From: Clostridia bacterium
GTDB lineage: Bacteria; Bacillota; Clostridia; UBA1212; UBA1255
Assembly: GCA_016287565.1 (NCBI GenBank)
Contig: JAEFAM010000003.1
Coordinates: forward strand, 43,088 to 107,087
Length of the DNA: 64,000 nt
Direction: 5' to 3'
Shown here piece after piece: positions 47,957 to 56,900 of this stretch (position 1 is the first letter of the stretch; each line of letters opens with the position of its first letter). Under the pieces are notes generated by a model. That model was given only the letters and a program-made list of their open reading frames with translations. It ran no database searches and was not told the origin of the DNA. Position numbers and translations under genes: made by a program.

Positions 47957-48667
47957 ATGAAAAGAAGCGAAAAGATCATTATTGGAATCGTTACTTTAGG
48001 TTTGCTTTCGGCGCTGGCGGTAGGCGGGACAATGGCCTATATGACAGACAAAGAAGACAAGGTCAACACTTTTACCGTAGGCACTCTCGACGTTGACCTG
48101 GAAGAGAAAAACTGGGAGCCCGAGGACGGGGAATCACTGGTGCCGGGAGACACGCTTTTAAAAGACCCCGTCATCAAGGCGGTAAAAAACGACAGCTACG
48201 TGCGCGCTTATCTCATCGTTAAAGATGCTTCCGGCAGCGTGATCACCGACGCCGAGAGGCTGGGCCTGATCACCAAAATGATAAAGTACGACGACACGTA
48301 TAACGCTGCGGCTCAGACCGGAGGTACGGCTCTGAAAAAAGGCACTGTGTATTCCGAGGCAGATATCGCTCAGATCCCCATGGTCAATCCTGAATTCACG
48401 CAGGTCTCCACCGGGACCGCCGGGAAATATTGCTTTAATTATGGCAGGATCTTAAAAGAAGGCGAGAGCGTGGTCCTGTTTACCAATATAGTCGTTCCCG
48501 CGGAATGGTCCCAGGTACAGCTCGACAAAGTGGGAGCGTTTGACGTTGACGTGGTGGTGGAAGCCATCCAGGCCAAGAATTTTGCGGATGCCGAATCGGC
48601 CTTCAGCGCACTTGACGGCGAGATCGCCGCGGGCACCGTCGTGGAGAATTACAGCTCCGCAGGCTGA
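47957..48667 (+). CDS. TasA/camelysin-like SipW-dependent surface protein
   Basis: MKRSEKIIIGIVTLGLLSALAVGGTMAYMTDKEDKVNTFTVGTLDVDL signature; AAGGAGG RBS. Confidence 0.85.
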   Translation: MKRSEKIIIGIVTLGLLSALAVGGTMAYMTDKEDKVNTFTVGTLDVDLEEKNWEPEDGESLVPGDTLLKDPVIKAVKNDSYVRAYLIVKDASGSVITDAERLGLITKMIKYDDTYNAAAQTGGTALKKGTVYSEADIAQIPMVNPEFTQVSTGTAGKYCFNYGRILKEGESVVLFTNIVVPAEWSQVQLDKVGAFDVDVVVEAIQAKNFADAESAFSALDGEIAAGTVVENYSSAG

Positions 48668-48825
48668 GTATCCGGGTCGACGACAACGGCGGTCCATACC
48701 TGAGGCAGCGGCTGTCCGGCCTGCGTAAAGGCGGGGGCGGTCAACGATCGTCCCTGCTCCCGGAGGCCCGTGTTGACGGCTTCGACGCGTATCAACTTTG
48801 TTTTTTCATGAAAGGTACCGGCAAT

Positions 48826-50691
48826 ATGAGAAAGATCTATATTACTGTTTTGGCAGTATTGACCTGTATATTTGCGCTGGGCGGGCTGCTTACCGCGGCG
48901 GACTGGTACAGGGAGGACAGAACGACGAATATCATCTCCGTCGGAGAACTGAGCGCAGAGATAATAGATATCTACCGGCAGGGTACCGTCGCCATGCCGG
49001 GGGACGAGATCGGAAAGATAGTTTCGGTCAGGAACGACGGCGTTTCCGATGAGTATGTGCGCGTCAGGCTCAGCGGCATCTGGGACGACAGCGGCAAGGC
49101 GGCGGAGGAGAACGAGATCACTTATGAGATAAATACCGGGGACTGGATCCGGGAAGAGAGCACCGGTTATTACTACTATACCAAAGTTTTAAAGCCAGGG
49201 GAGACTTCGGAGCCGCTGATGTATTCATTCGCGCTCAGCGGGCCGGACATCAACAACTATTACTCATACAGGCCCGGATCCATAACCGTTGCCATGGAAG
49301 CGGTGCAGGCGGCTGCCGGAGGAGCTTCCATCTGGAGCGGCGCCGTGAGAGGCGCTGACGCGGGAGAGGAAAATCATCCGTTGTCCGGGGAAGATTACGG
49401 AGCCTACGTGCTGTACGGAGAAGGTGAGATACCGGTTACTTTCAGCGGGAAGGACGACGGGTTTCGCTTCGGAGCGGAAGGAGATCTGTTCAAGCCGTTC
49501 AAAAATATCCTTCCCGGCCAGACGGTGATCCAGAATATTTCCGTCGAAAATGAAAGCGACATAACCACCGAGATATACCTCCGGGCGGCGTGCGAAAATC
49601 AGGAACTGGAAGGACCGGTGGCAAGGCTTCTTACGGAATACGCATTCGTGACCGTGTACTCCGGAGGAGAAGCCGTGTACAAAGGCCCTGTAAAGAACGA
49701 CTCCGGCAGCGGGGTCAACGGACTTTATGCTGAAGGGATCTGCCTGGGAGAGTTCGAGACCGACGGAAAGAAAGCGTTGACAGTGGAACTTGAACTGTCG
49801 CCGGAGGTGGACAACGAATTCAGCGGCCTTGCCGGGGAAGTGGACTGGATCTTCAGCGCCCGTGGGACCGAGAGGGAACCGGTCCCTCAGACAGGCGACG
49901 AAAAGCTCAACGTATATCTTCTGATAATGATTGTTTCAGGAGGCGCGTGCATCCTCCTGGTGGCGGTCAAAAAGATCGGTTCTGCGATATCAGGGAGAAG
50001 GGCGGCTTCGGACCGCTTCAAAAGACCAGGCCGAAGAGAGGCCGGTCAAAAAGGTTACCGGAGCATCCTGCTGCCGGCGGCCGTTATCGCTGTGGCTGCG
50101 TCTGTCGCTCTGGGCACGGGAATGACCCTGGCGTTTATGACCGACGGAACGTCCGCCTCCAATTCGTTCACTCCCGGAACGCTTAAACTGGATCTGGAGG
50201 AACCTTCTTTCGAGCCGGACCCGGTCCTCAGTCCGGGGATAAGCGTACCTAAAGATCCTGTCGTTACCAACACGGGCAATGTGGCGATGCTCACGTTTAT
50301 CACCGTCGGCATACCGATAAAAAACGTACGCACCGTGGATGCGGAAACGAAAATGATCATCCCTGCGGCGGAGAGGGAACTGTTCTCTTTTGAATGCGGA
50401 GAAGACTGGGTGCTGATGGACGGTTATACCTCGTCGGACGGAGCAGGCGGAAAAAAAGCCATGTACGTTTACGGATACGTCCCGGGGCCGCTGGAACCGG
50501 GTGCCGTCACTTCTGCGCTGTTTACGGAGATCAGGTTTCTGAACGTGCTTGAAGGTGAACTCGAATGCGCTTCTGCCCTCGACGTGAAAGTCGACGCTTA
50601 CGGCGTGCAGGCAAGGAATATTGCCGAGGGAGAGAGCATGGAGGACCGGCTTTCGTACGGGTATGAGATTTTTGTTAAGGGGGCGACGTGA
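48826..50691 (+). CDS. Two-part surface protein: N-terminal exported region with VPQTG sorting signal and TM, then a second SipW-type signal and TasA-like domain
   Basis: N-terminal LLTAADWYREDRTTNIISVGELSAEI; VPQTGDEKLNVYLLIMIVSGGACILLVAVKKIG (VPQTG codons 49882-49896); then ILLPAAVIAVAASVALGTGMTLAFMTDGTSASNSFTPGTLKLDL. Confidence 0.8.
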   Translation: MRKIYITVLAVLTCIFALGGLLTAADWYREDRTTNIISVGELSAEIIDIYRQGTVAMPGDEIGKIVSVRNDGVSDEYVRVRLSGIWDDSGKAAEENEITYEINTGDWIREESTGYYYYTKVLKPGETSEPLMYSFALSGPDINNYYSYRPGSITVAMEAVQAAAGGASIWSGAVRGADAGEENHPLSGEDYGAYVLYGEGEIPVTFSGKDDGFRFGAEGDLFKPFKNILPGQTVIQNISVENESDITTEIYLRAACENQELEGPVARLLTEYAFVTVYSGGEAVYKGPVKNDSGSGVNGLYAEGICLGEFETDGKKALTVELELSPEVDNEFSGLAGEVDWIFSARGTEREPVPQTGDEKLNVYLLIMIVSGGACILLVAVKKIGSAISGRRAASDRFKRPGRREAGQKGYRSILLPAAVIAVAASVALGTGMTLAFMTDGTSASNSFTPGTLKLDLEEPSFEPDPVLSPGISVPKDPVVTNTGNVAMLTFITVGIPIKNVRTVDAETKMIIPAAERELFSFECGEDWVLMDGYTSSDGAGGKKAMYVYGYVPGPLEPGAVTSALFTEIRFLNVLEGELECASALDVKVDAYGVQARNIAEGESMEDRLSYGYEIFVKGAT

Positions 50692-51263
50692 TGAAAGAAA
50701 ACAGGAAATCGACACGGGCGCTGATCGCGGCGGTGATCGGAGCCATCGTGGCGACCGTGCTTACCGGAACGGGATTGACGCTGGCGTATCTTACGGACAG
50801 CGACTCCGAGGACAATATAATGACCGTAGGAGAGACGGTCATCGAGATAGACGAAGACTTCGACCCTCCGCCGACGCCTCCGGCACCGGGAGAGGCCGTG
50901 ACGAAGGTCGTCAGGATCCGGAACACAGGGAACCTTCCCTGCACCGTCCGGGCAAGGCTCCTGTTCGAGGACTACGTGCTTAAAAACGCCGTGGAGCCCT
51001 TTGAAACGGGCAGCAGCTGGCTGTACCAGCCCGACGGTTTCTACTATTATCTTACGCCTCTGATGCCCGGAGAAGAGACGGAGCCGCTGATCAGCGAGAT
51101 CAGGTTCCGGACGGAATACGGCAGCGGAGAGCGCGTAAAGGAAGAGGATCTGGCAAAGATCGATTCGGGGCTAATCGTATATTCGGAAGCCCTGGAATAT
51201 CCCGGCTATAAAGGAGGCGATATCGGGGAGGACGATATACTGGAAAACTGGCGCGGATATTGA
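50691..51263 (+). CDS. SipW-dependent-type signal peptide-bearing surface protein
   Basis: STRALIAAVIGAIVATVLTGTGLTLAYLTDSDSEDNIMTVGETVIEI; translationally coupled (TGATG) to the preceding gene. Confidence 0.8.
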   Translation: MKENRKSTRALIAAVIGAIVATVLTGTGLTLAYLTDSDSEDNIMTVGETVIEIDEDFDPPPTPPAPGEAVTKVVRIRNTGNLPCTVRARLLFEDYVLKNAVEPFETGSSWLYQPDGFYYYLTPLMPGEETEPLISEIRFRTEYGSGERVKEEDLAKIDSGLIVYSEALEYPGYKGGDIGEDDILENWRGY

Positions 51264-51289
51264 CATAAACACGAAAAAAATAATAAAAT
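51260..51289 (+). promoter_or_regulatory. Sigma-A-like promoter for the MacB-like gene, overlapping the upstream stop codon
   Basis: TTGACA-N18-TAAAAT. Confidence 0.65.
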
Positions 51290-51296
51290 ACCCTTT

Positions 51297-51328
51297 GAAC
51301 TGTTATTTTTTACTGTTATCAACAGTTC
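51297..51328. promoter_or_regulatory. Candidate repressor operator (dyad symmetry)
   Basis: gaactgtt...aacagttc with internal palindrome actgttATCaacagt. Confidence 0.6.
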
Positions 51329-51391
51329 GAAAAGACAGTTGCCGGACCGGTATTTTTGATACGCGGAAATCAGGCAGAGGAGGGATCAGGT

Positions 51392-54300
51392 ATGCTCGAA
51401 CTTTACGGGATAAAAAAAGATTATCCTACAGGCGGAGGAAAGGTCGAAGCTCTAAAAGGGATAGACCTCAAGTTCCGCGAAAAGGAGTTCGTGGCCATAT
51501 TAGGTCCTTCCGGCTGCGGCAAGACCACGCTGCTGAATATTATCGGCGGCCTGGATCATTACACCGATGGCGACCTGGTGATCAACGGCCGTTCCACTAA
51601 AGAGTACAAAGACCGTGACTGGGACACTTACAGAAACCATTCCATCGGTTTCGTGTTCCAGAACTACTATCTCATACCTCATCAGACCGTGCTCAGCAAC
51701 GTCGAGCTGGCGCTTACTCTTTCGGGAGCTTCCAGGTCCGAGCGGCGCAAGGCAGCTGTCAAGGCGCTTGAAGACGTGGGTCTGGGAGACCAGATAAAGA
51801 AGAAGCCGGGGCAGTTGTCCGGTGGTCAGATGCAGCGAGTCGCTATTGCCAGAGCGCTGGTAAACGATCCTGACATCGTGCTGGCGGACGAACCTACCGG
51901 AGCGCTCGATACCGAGACCAGCGTTCAGATAATGGAGATGCTTAAAAAGGCGTCGGAGGATCATCTGGTGGTCATGGTGACCCATAACCCGGAACTGGCC
52001 GAGACGTACGCAACCAGGATCATAAAGATAATTGACGGCAGGATCGTGGGGGACTCTGCGCCTCTTTCGGAAGAAGAGATCGCGACCTATAAAAAGGAAG
52101 AACGGAAGGCTGCGGAAGCGGCCGAAGAGGAGACCCGCGAGAACGGTGCTGAGGGCTCGGAGACTCCGGCCAAGCGCAAAAAGAAGCCTTCGATGTCGCT
52201 GCTTACGGCGATGTCATTGTCGGTGAACAACCTGTTTACTAAGAAGGGCAGGACGATATTGACCTCATTCGCGGGCAGCATCGGAATAATCGGCATCGCG
52301 CTCATTTATTCCGTGTCGACCGGCACCAACCGGTTCATAGGGCAGGTGCAGGAAGAGACGCTGGCTTCCTATCCGGTCACGATTGAGCGGCAGCATACGG
52401 ATCTGAACGAGCTTTTAACGAATCTGGCGGGGAACTCGGAAGAGACCGTCAAACACGAAAAAGACGCGATATACCAGAGAGTTGCCCTGTACAACATGGT
52501 CAACAGGATCAACAGCACTTCGGTCATCGAGAACGATCTGAAGGCCTTTAAAAACTATCTGACTCAGCAGGCGGGCAACGATAACAGCAAGTACGGCAAC
52601 AGCATCACGGGCATAAGCTACACTTACGCTATGGACGTGCTGGCGTATACGAAGGACCCAGAGGGCAATATCATCCGCTCCGATACAGCAGAGCTCACGG
52701 CGGAACTTTTGACGCGCATGTTCGGGCAGAATATGACCGGAACCACCGGGAGCAGGACGACTGCGTCTTCCTCTTCCTCTACGCTGATGTCGCTTGTATC
52801 CTCTTCCAACAGGTCCTCGTCAAGCACCTGGCAGGAACTGCTTTCAGGCGTAAAGGGCGAGACCGTCAGCGACATAGTTAAGGGACAATACGACGTGGTC
52901 TACGGCGAGTGGCCTACGAGCTATAACCAGGTGGTGCTGGTGGTCAGCAAAAACAACGAGGTCTCAGACCTGGTGCTGTATGCGCTGGGCCTCAAGACCA
53001 GGGGCGACGTTGACGCGATCATGGACGCGGCCATCGCAGGCGATGAGCTCGAGCTGCCCTCTGAAAAGTGGTCCTACGAGGAACTGTGCGCCAGAGAGTT
53101 TAAGCTGATACTCAATTCCGATTGCTACGTGAAAGATGAAAATACCGGAACTTATATAGACCTCAGGGATACGGACGCGGGACTTCGGTTCCTTTACAAT
53201 AACGGAGTGGCTCTGGAGATAAGCGGCATAGTGAGGCCTAAAGACGACGCTATTTCGCCCATGCTCCGCGGTACAATAGGTTATACCTACAAATTGACGG
53301 AGTATATCATCGAGCGTACCGCGGGATCAGATATCGCCGGCGCGCAGAGATCCGCTCCGGACACGGATATATTCACGGGATTGCCCTTCAGCAGCAACAT
53401 CAGCTCGCTGGACGACGCCGAGAAAACCAGGATATTCAAAAGTTACGCCGAGAGCCTCAACACTTCCGGCAAAGCCGCCGCGTTCTTAAGGATCGTGACT
53501 TCGCCTTCCGACGAACAGATTGGAAGGGCCGTGGACGCTATGCTGGAAGGTCTTACCAGGGAAGACATGATCGAGGCCTTCATACAGGGCGGAGCGGCCG
53601 AAGGTATGATCGGGGAGCAGGAGCTCAGACAGTACCTGGCGGATATGTCTGAAGATGATATAAAAGAGCTTTTCAAGACACTGGCTGTGGAACAGTTCAA
53701 GACTCAGTACGCGGCGGAAATAAAGCGGCAGTACGAGGGCAAGAGCGACGAGGAACTGGCGGCAATGTTCGACGCCATGACCGCTATGCTCCAGGAGGAC
53801 CAGTTCGCCGAACTGTACGATACGGCGCTGGAGTTCTCTGAAGCCACCTATGAGGACAATTTGTTGAAACTGGGGAGCGTTGACGTAGACGACCCCGAGA
53901 CCATAAACATCTACACGTCCACCTTCGCCGACAAAGACGTCATCAAGGCGATGATCGACGACTACAATGCGGGCAAAGACGAATTGTCCCGGATCGCATA
54001 CACGGATTACGTGGGGATACTGATGAGTTCGGTCACCACGATCGTCAACAGCATCTCATACGTGCTTATATCTTTCGTTGCCATATCGCTGATCGTATCC
54101 TCGATCATGATCGGAGTCATCACGCTGATCTCGGTGCAGGAGCGCACTAAGGAGATAGGCCTGTTGAGAGCGCTGGGCGCTTCGAAGAAGAACGTTTCCA
54201 GCATGTTCATTGTGGAGACCGTCATTATAGGATTCGTCTCGGGAACGCTGGGAGTCGTATTGAGCTGGCTCCTCACCATACCTTTGAACGCCATCGTACA

Positions 54301-54457
54301 TCATCTGACGTCGCTCAGCAATCTGAGCGCGGTGCTGCCTTTCCGGGCCGCAGTGGTGCTCATACTGATCAGCATGCTGCTGACCCTGATAGCCGGACTT
54401 ATTCCTTCCGGGAGCGCCGCGAGAAAGGATCCCGTAGAAGCACTCAGGACCGAATAG
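51392..54457 (+). CDS. MacB-like ABC transporter: fused ATP-binding domain and FtsX-like permease with large extracytoplasmic domain
   Basis: GPSGCGKTTLLNIIGGLDHYTDGDLVI, LSGGQMQRVAIARALVNDPDIVLADEPTGALD; C-terminal MIGVITLISVQERTKEIGLLRALGASKKNVSSMF; RBS AGGAGGG before ATG 51392. Confidence 0.93.
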   Translation: MLELYGIKKDYPTGGGKVEALKGIDLKFREKEFVAILGPSGCGKTTLLNIIGGLDHYTDGDLVINGRSTKEYKDRDWDTYRNHSIGFVFQNYYLIPHQTVLSNVELALTLSGASRSERRKAAVKALEDVGLGDQIKKKPGQLSGGQMQRVAIARALVNDPDIVLADEPTGALDTETSVQIMEMLKKASEDHLVVMVTHNPELAETYATRIIKIIDGRIVGDSAPLSEEEIATYKKEERKAAEAAEEETRENGAEGSETPAKRKKKPSMSLLTAMSLSVNNLFTKKGRTILTSFAGSIGIIGIALIYSVSTGTNRFIGQVQEETLASYPVTIERQHTDLNELLTNLAGNSEETVKHEKDAIYQRVALYNMVNRINSTSVIENDLKAFKNYLTQQAGNDNSKYGNSITGISYTYAMDVLAYTKDPEGNIIRSDTAELTAELLTRMFGQNMTGTTGSRTTASSSSSTLMSLVSSSNRSSSSTWQELLSGVKGETVSDIVKGQYDVVYGEWPTSYNQVVLVVSKNNEVSDLVLYALGLKTRGDVDAIMDAAIAGDELELPSEKWSYEELCAREFKLILNSDCYVKDENTGTYIDLRDTDAGLRFLYNNGVALEISGIVRPKDDAISPMLRGTIGYTYKLTEYIIERTAGSDIAGAQRSAPDTDIFTGLPFSSNISSLDDAEKTRIFKSYAESLNTSGKAAAFLRIVTSPSDEQIGRAVDAMLEGLTREDMIEAFIQGGAAEGMIGEQELRQYLADMSEDDIKELFKTLAVEQFKTQYAAEIKRQYEGKSDEELAAMFDAMTAMLQEDQFAELYDTALEFSEATYEDNLLKLGSVDVDDPETINIYTSTFADKDVIKAMIDDYNAGKDELSRIAYTDYVGILMSSVTTIVNSISYVLISFVAISLIVSSIMIGVITLISVQERTKEIGLLRALGASKKNVSSMFIVETVIIGFVSGTLGVVLSWLLTIPLNAIVHHLTSLSNLSAVLPFRAAVVLILISMLLTLIAGLIPSGSAARKDPVEALRTE

Positions 54458-54514
54458 ACCCGTTCTTGCTTCATTGACGGCAGAACGGCGCCCCGTTGAG
54501 GGAGGGCCGGTTAC

Positions 54515-54543
54515 TTGCCAATGGACCGACTTCGTGGTAAAAT
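54515..54543 (+). promoter_or_regulatory. Sigma-A-like promoter for the mdh/hdr cluster
   Basis: TTGCCA-N17-TAAAAT. Confidence 0.6.
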
Positions 54544-54629
54544 GACCTGAACGCTTCAGGTGACGCGCCCGGCGGTCTTGTCCGGCGGCATTGCCTCGGC
54601 TGAGTTTTATTCAGAAGGTGGAATTTCAG

Positions 54630-55577
54630 ATGGGGAGAAAGATAACGGTTATCGGGACTGGAAGCGTAGGGTCAACGATCACGTACACTCTTGCGATAGA
54701 CAAGATCGCCTCTGAGATCGTGATGATCGACGTCAATGAAGAGAAGGCGCGGGGAGAGGCGATGGACATTCTGCAGGGAATGCCCTTCAGTTCTCCGACC
54801 AACATTTACGCGGGAAACTACAGCGACGCCGCCGGATCGGATATCGTGATAATCACCTGCGGACTGCCCCGGAAACCGGGACAGACCAGGATCGATCTGG
54901 CGCAGACGAACGTCAATATAATTAAGGACATTGCCCCGGAGATCGCCAAGTACGCTCCGGACGCCATATATATCATTGTCAGCAATCCGGTGGATATCCT
55001 GACTTACGTTTTTATGCGCGTTTCGGGCATCCCGGAGAAGCATATAATCGGTTCCGGGACCATTCTGGACACCTCGAGGCTCAGGTCAAGGATAGCCGAA
55101 TACGTGGGGATAAGCGAGCAGAACATCCATGCGTACGTTCTGGGAGAGCACGGCGACAGTTCCTTCGTGCCCTGGTCAATAGCCCAGGTGGGATGCGTAA
55201 ATCTGTTCGACTTCAGGAAGGATTTCCACTTCTACGATTCCCTTAGGCCGGAGCTCGATACTGACGAGATAGAAGACTATATACGCAACTCCGGAGGCCA
55301 GATCATAAAGCGCAAAGGCGCCACGTTCTACGCCATATCCATTTCGGTGTGCCATATCGTAAAATGCCTGCTGGGCAGCGCCAACAACGCCCTTACCGTT
55401 TCGTCCATGATGCACGGCGAGTACGACATAGAGGACGTCTGCCTCAGCATACCGTTCATTATCGGACCTCAGGGCGTGAGCGGCCATCTGCTGCCCAACC
55501 TGACGGGGCCCGAGATCGTCAAACTGCAGAACAGCGCCAGCGTACTGAAGAACGTTATCCGCCAGGTCAATATCTGA
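54630..55577 (+). CDS. Lactate/malate dehydrogenase family protein
   Basis: KITVIGTGSVGSTITYTLA, CGLPRKPGQTRIDL, YVLGEHGDSSFVPWS. Confidence 0.9.
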   Translation: MGRKITVIGTGSVGSTITYTLAIDKIASEIVMIDVNEEKARGEAMDILQGMPFSSPTNIYAGNYSDAAGSDIVIITCGLPRKPGQTRIDLAQTNVNIIKDIAPEIAKYAPDAIYIIVSNPVDILTYVFMRVSGIPEKHIIGSGTILDTSRLRSRIAEYVGISEQNIHAYVLGEHGDSSFVPWSIAQVGCVNLFDFRKDFHFYDSLRPELDTDEIEDYIRNSGGQIIKRKGATFYAISISVCHIVKCLLGSANNALTVSSMMHGEYDIEDVCLSIPFIIGPQGVSGHLLPNLTGPEIVKLQNSASVLKNVIRQVNI

Positions 55578-55626
55578 GCTTCCGGCCCCGCAGGGACGGG
55601 CAATTGTTTTGCGAGGAGAAACAGCA

Positions 55627-56481
55627 ATGACTTACAGTTATTATCCGGGCTGCACCCTTAAGACGAAGGCAAAGGACCTGGACTTTTACGGCCGCGAATG
55701 CGCCAGGGCGCTGGGCGTGGAACTCGAAGAGATCGAAGAGTGGCAATGCTGCGGCGCGGTATATCCCGTTGTCCGCGACGAGATCGCCACGAAGCTCTCC
55801 GCGGTGAGGGCTCTTATGGCCGCCAGGGACGAAGGAAGGGAGCTGTTGACGCTCTGTTCCGCCTGCCACCACGTATTGACCCGTGTCAATCACGACATGC
55901 TAACGGATCCCGATGTTAGGGCGAAGGCCAATAATTATTTAAAGCCCCAGGTCCCCTACGCCGGCGAGACCAAAGTAGTGCACTATCTTCAGATGCTCAG
56001 GGACGAAGTGGGATTCGACGTTCTGGCCAAAGCGGTGAAAAATCCGCTGAAAGGCAGGAAGATCGGCGCCTATTACGGCTGCCTGCTGCTGAGGCCCTCC
56101 AAAGTCATGGCTTTCGACGATCCCGAAGACCCCCGCATCATAGAAGACTTTATCAAGGCACTGGGCGCCACTCCCGTGGTATACGCCATGCGCAACGAAT
56201 GCTGCGGCGGTTACGTGACGCTTAAGTCGGAAGAACAGTCGAGAGAAAACGTGCAGAGGATCATCAAGAACGCCCGGAATCACGGCGCGGAAGAGCTGAT
56301 CACCGCCTGCCCCCTGTGTATGTACAATCTCAGGAAATTCGGTGACGGCGGGATGCGGATCGAATATATAACGGAACTTTTGTACGAGGCGCTGGGGCTG
56401 GGATCCGTGCAGGAACCGGGCACCGGAGCTGACGCCGGGACACCGGCGGACGCCGTATGCGGCGCCGGACTGAAGAGCTGA
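55627..56481 (+). CDS. hdrB: Heterodisulfide reductase subunit B-like (CCG domain)
   Basis: YYPGCTLKTKAKDLDFYGRECARALGVELEEIEEWQCCGA, NECCGGYVTL. Confidence 0.88.
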   Translation: MTYSYYPGCTLKTKAKDLDFYGRECARALGVELEEIEEWQCCGAVYPVVRDEIATKLSAVRALMAARDEGRELLTLCSACHHVLTRVNHDMLTDPDVRAKANNYLKPQVPYAGETKVVHYLQMLRDEVGFDVLAKAVKNPLKGRKIGAYYGCLLLRPSKVMAFDDPEDPRIIEDFIKALGATPVVYAMRNECCGGYVTLKSEEQSRENVQRIIKNARNHGAEELITACPLCMYNLRKFGDGGMRIEYITELLYEALGLGSVQEPGTGADAGTPADAVCGAGLKS

Positions 56482-56496
56482 AAGGAGCGGTGGGAT

Positions 56497-56895
56497 ATGC
56501 GTTTGCCTGAAGCGGAGATCGCCGCTGTCGTGAAGCAGATAAGCGGTTCAGACGTAAAAAAGTGCATGAAGTGCGGCAAATGTTCCGCCACCTGCCCGGC
56601 TTACGGAGAGATGAGATTCCATCCCCATCAGTTCGTGACGATGGTCGCCCGGGGCAGAGTGGACGAGCTCCTTAAGGACGAGACGGTGGCGCGCTGCCTG
56701 AGCTGTTTCGCATGCGTGGAGCGCTGCCCCAGAGGAGTGGAACCGGCCAACGTTGTCGCCGCCATACGGGTCATTGCCGAAAGGGAGCAGGGCGGATCGA
56801 ACTTTGTCCCCGACGAGGTGCCCGGGCTGATCGAAGCGGACGGTGAGATACCTCAGCAGGCGCTGGTCAGCGCGTTTCGCAGGTACAGAAAGTAA
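56497..56895 (+). CDS. hdrC: Heterodisulfide reductase subunit C-like (2x[4Fe-4S])
   Basis: CMKCGKCSATCPAYGEMRFHPHQFVTMVARGR, CLSCFACVERCPRGV. Confidence 0.88.
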   Translation: MRLPEAEIAAVVKQISGSDVKKCMKCGKCSATCPAYGEMRFHPHQFVTMVARGRVDELLKDETVARCLSCFACVERCPRGVEPANVVAAIRVIAEREQGGSNFVPDEVPGLIEADGEIPQQALVSAFRRYRK

Positions 56896-56900
56896 AGGCG

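Noticed and set aside
42771-51263. Sortase encoded in the surface locus
   Set aside because: The only peptidase present (47365-47919) has SipW-type Ser/His motifs, not the sortase TLXTC motif; any sortase must lie elsewhere.
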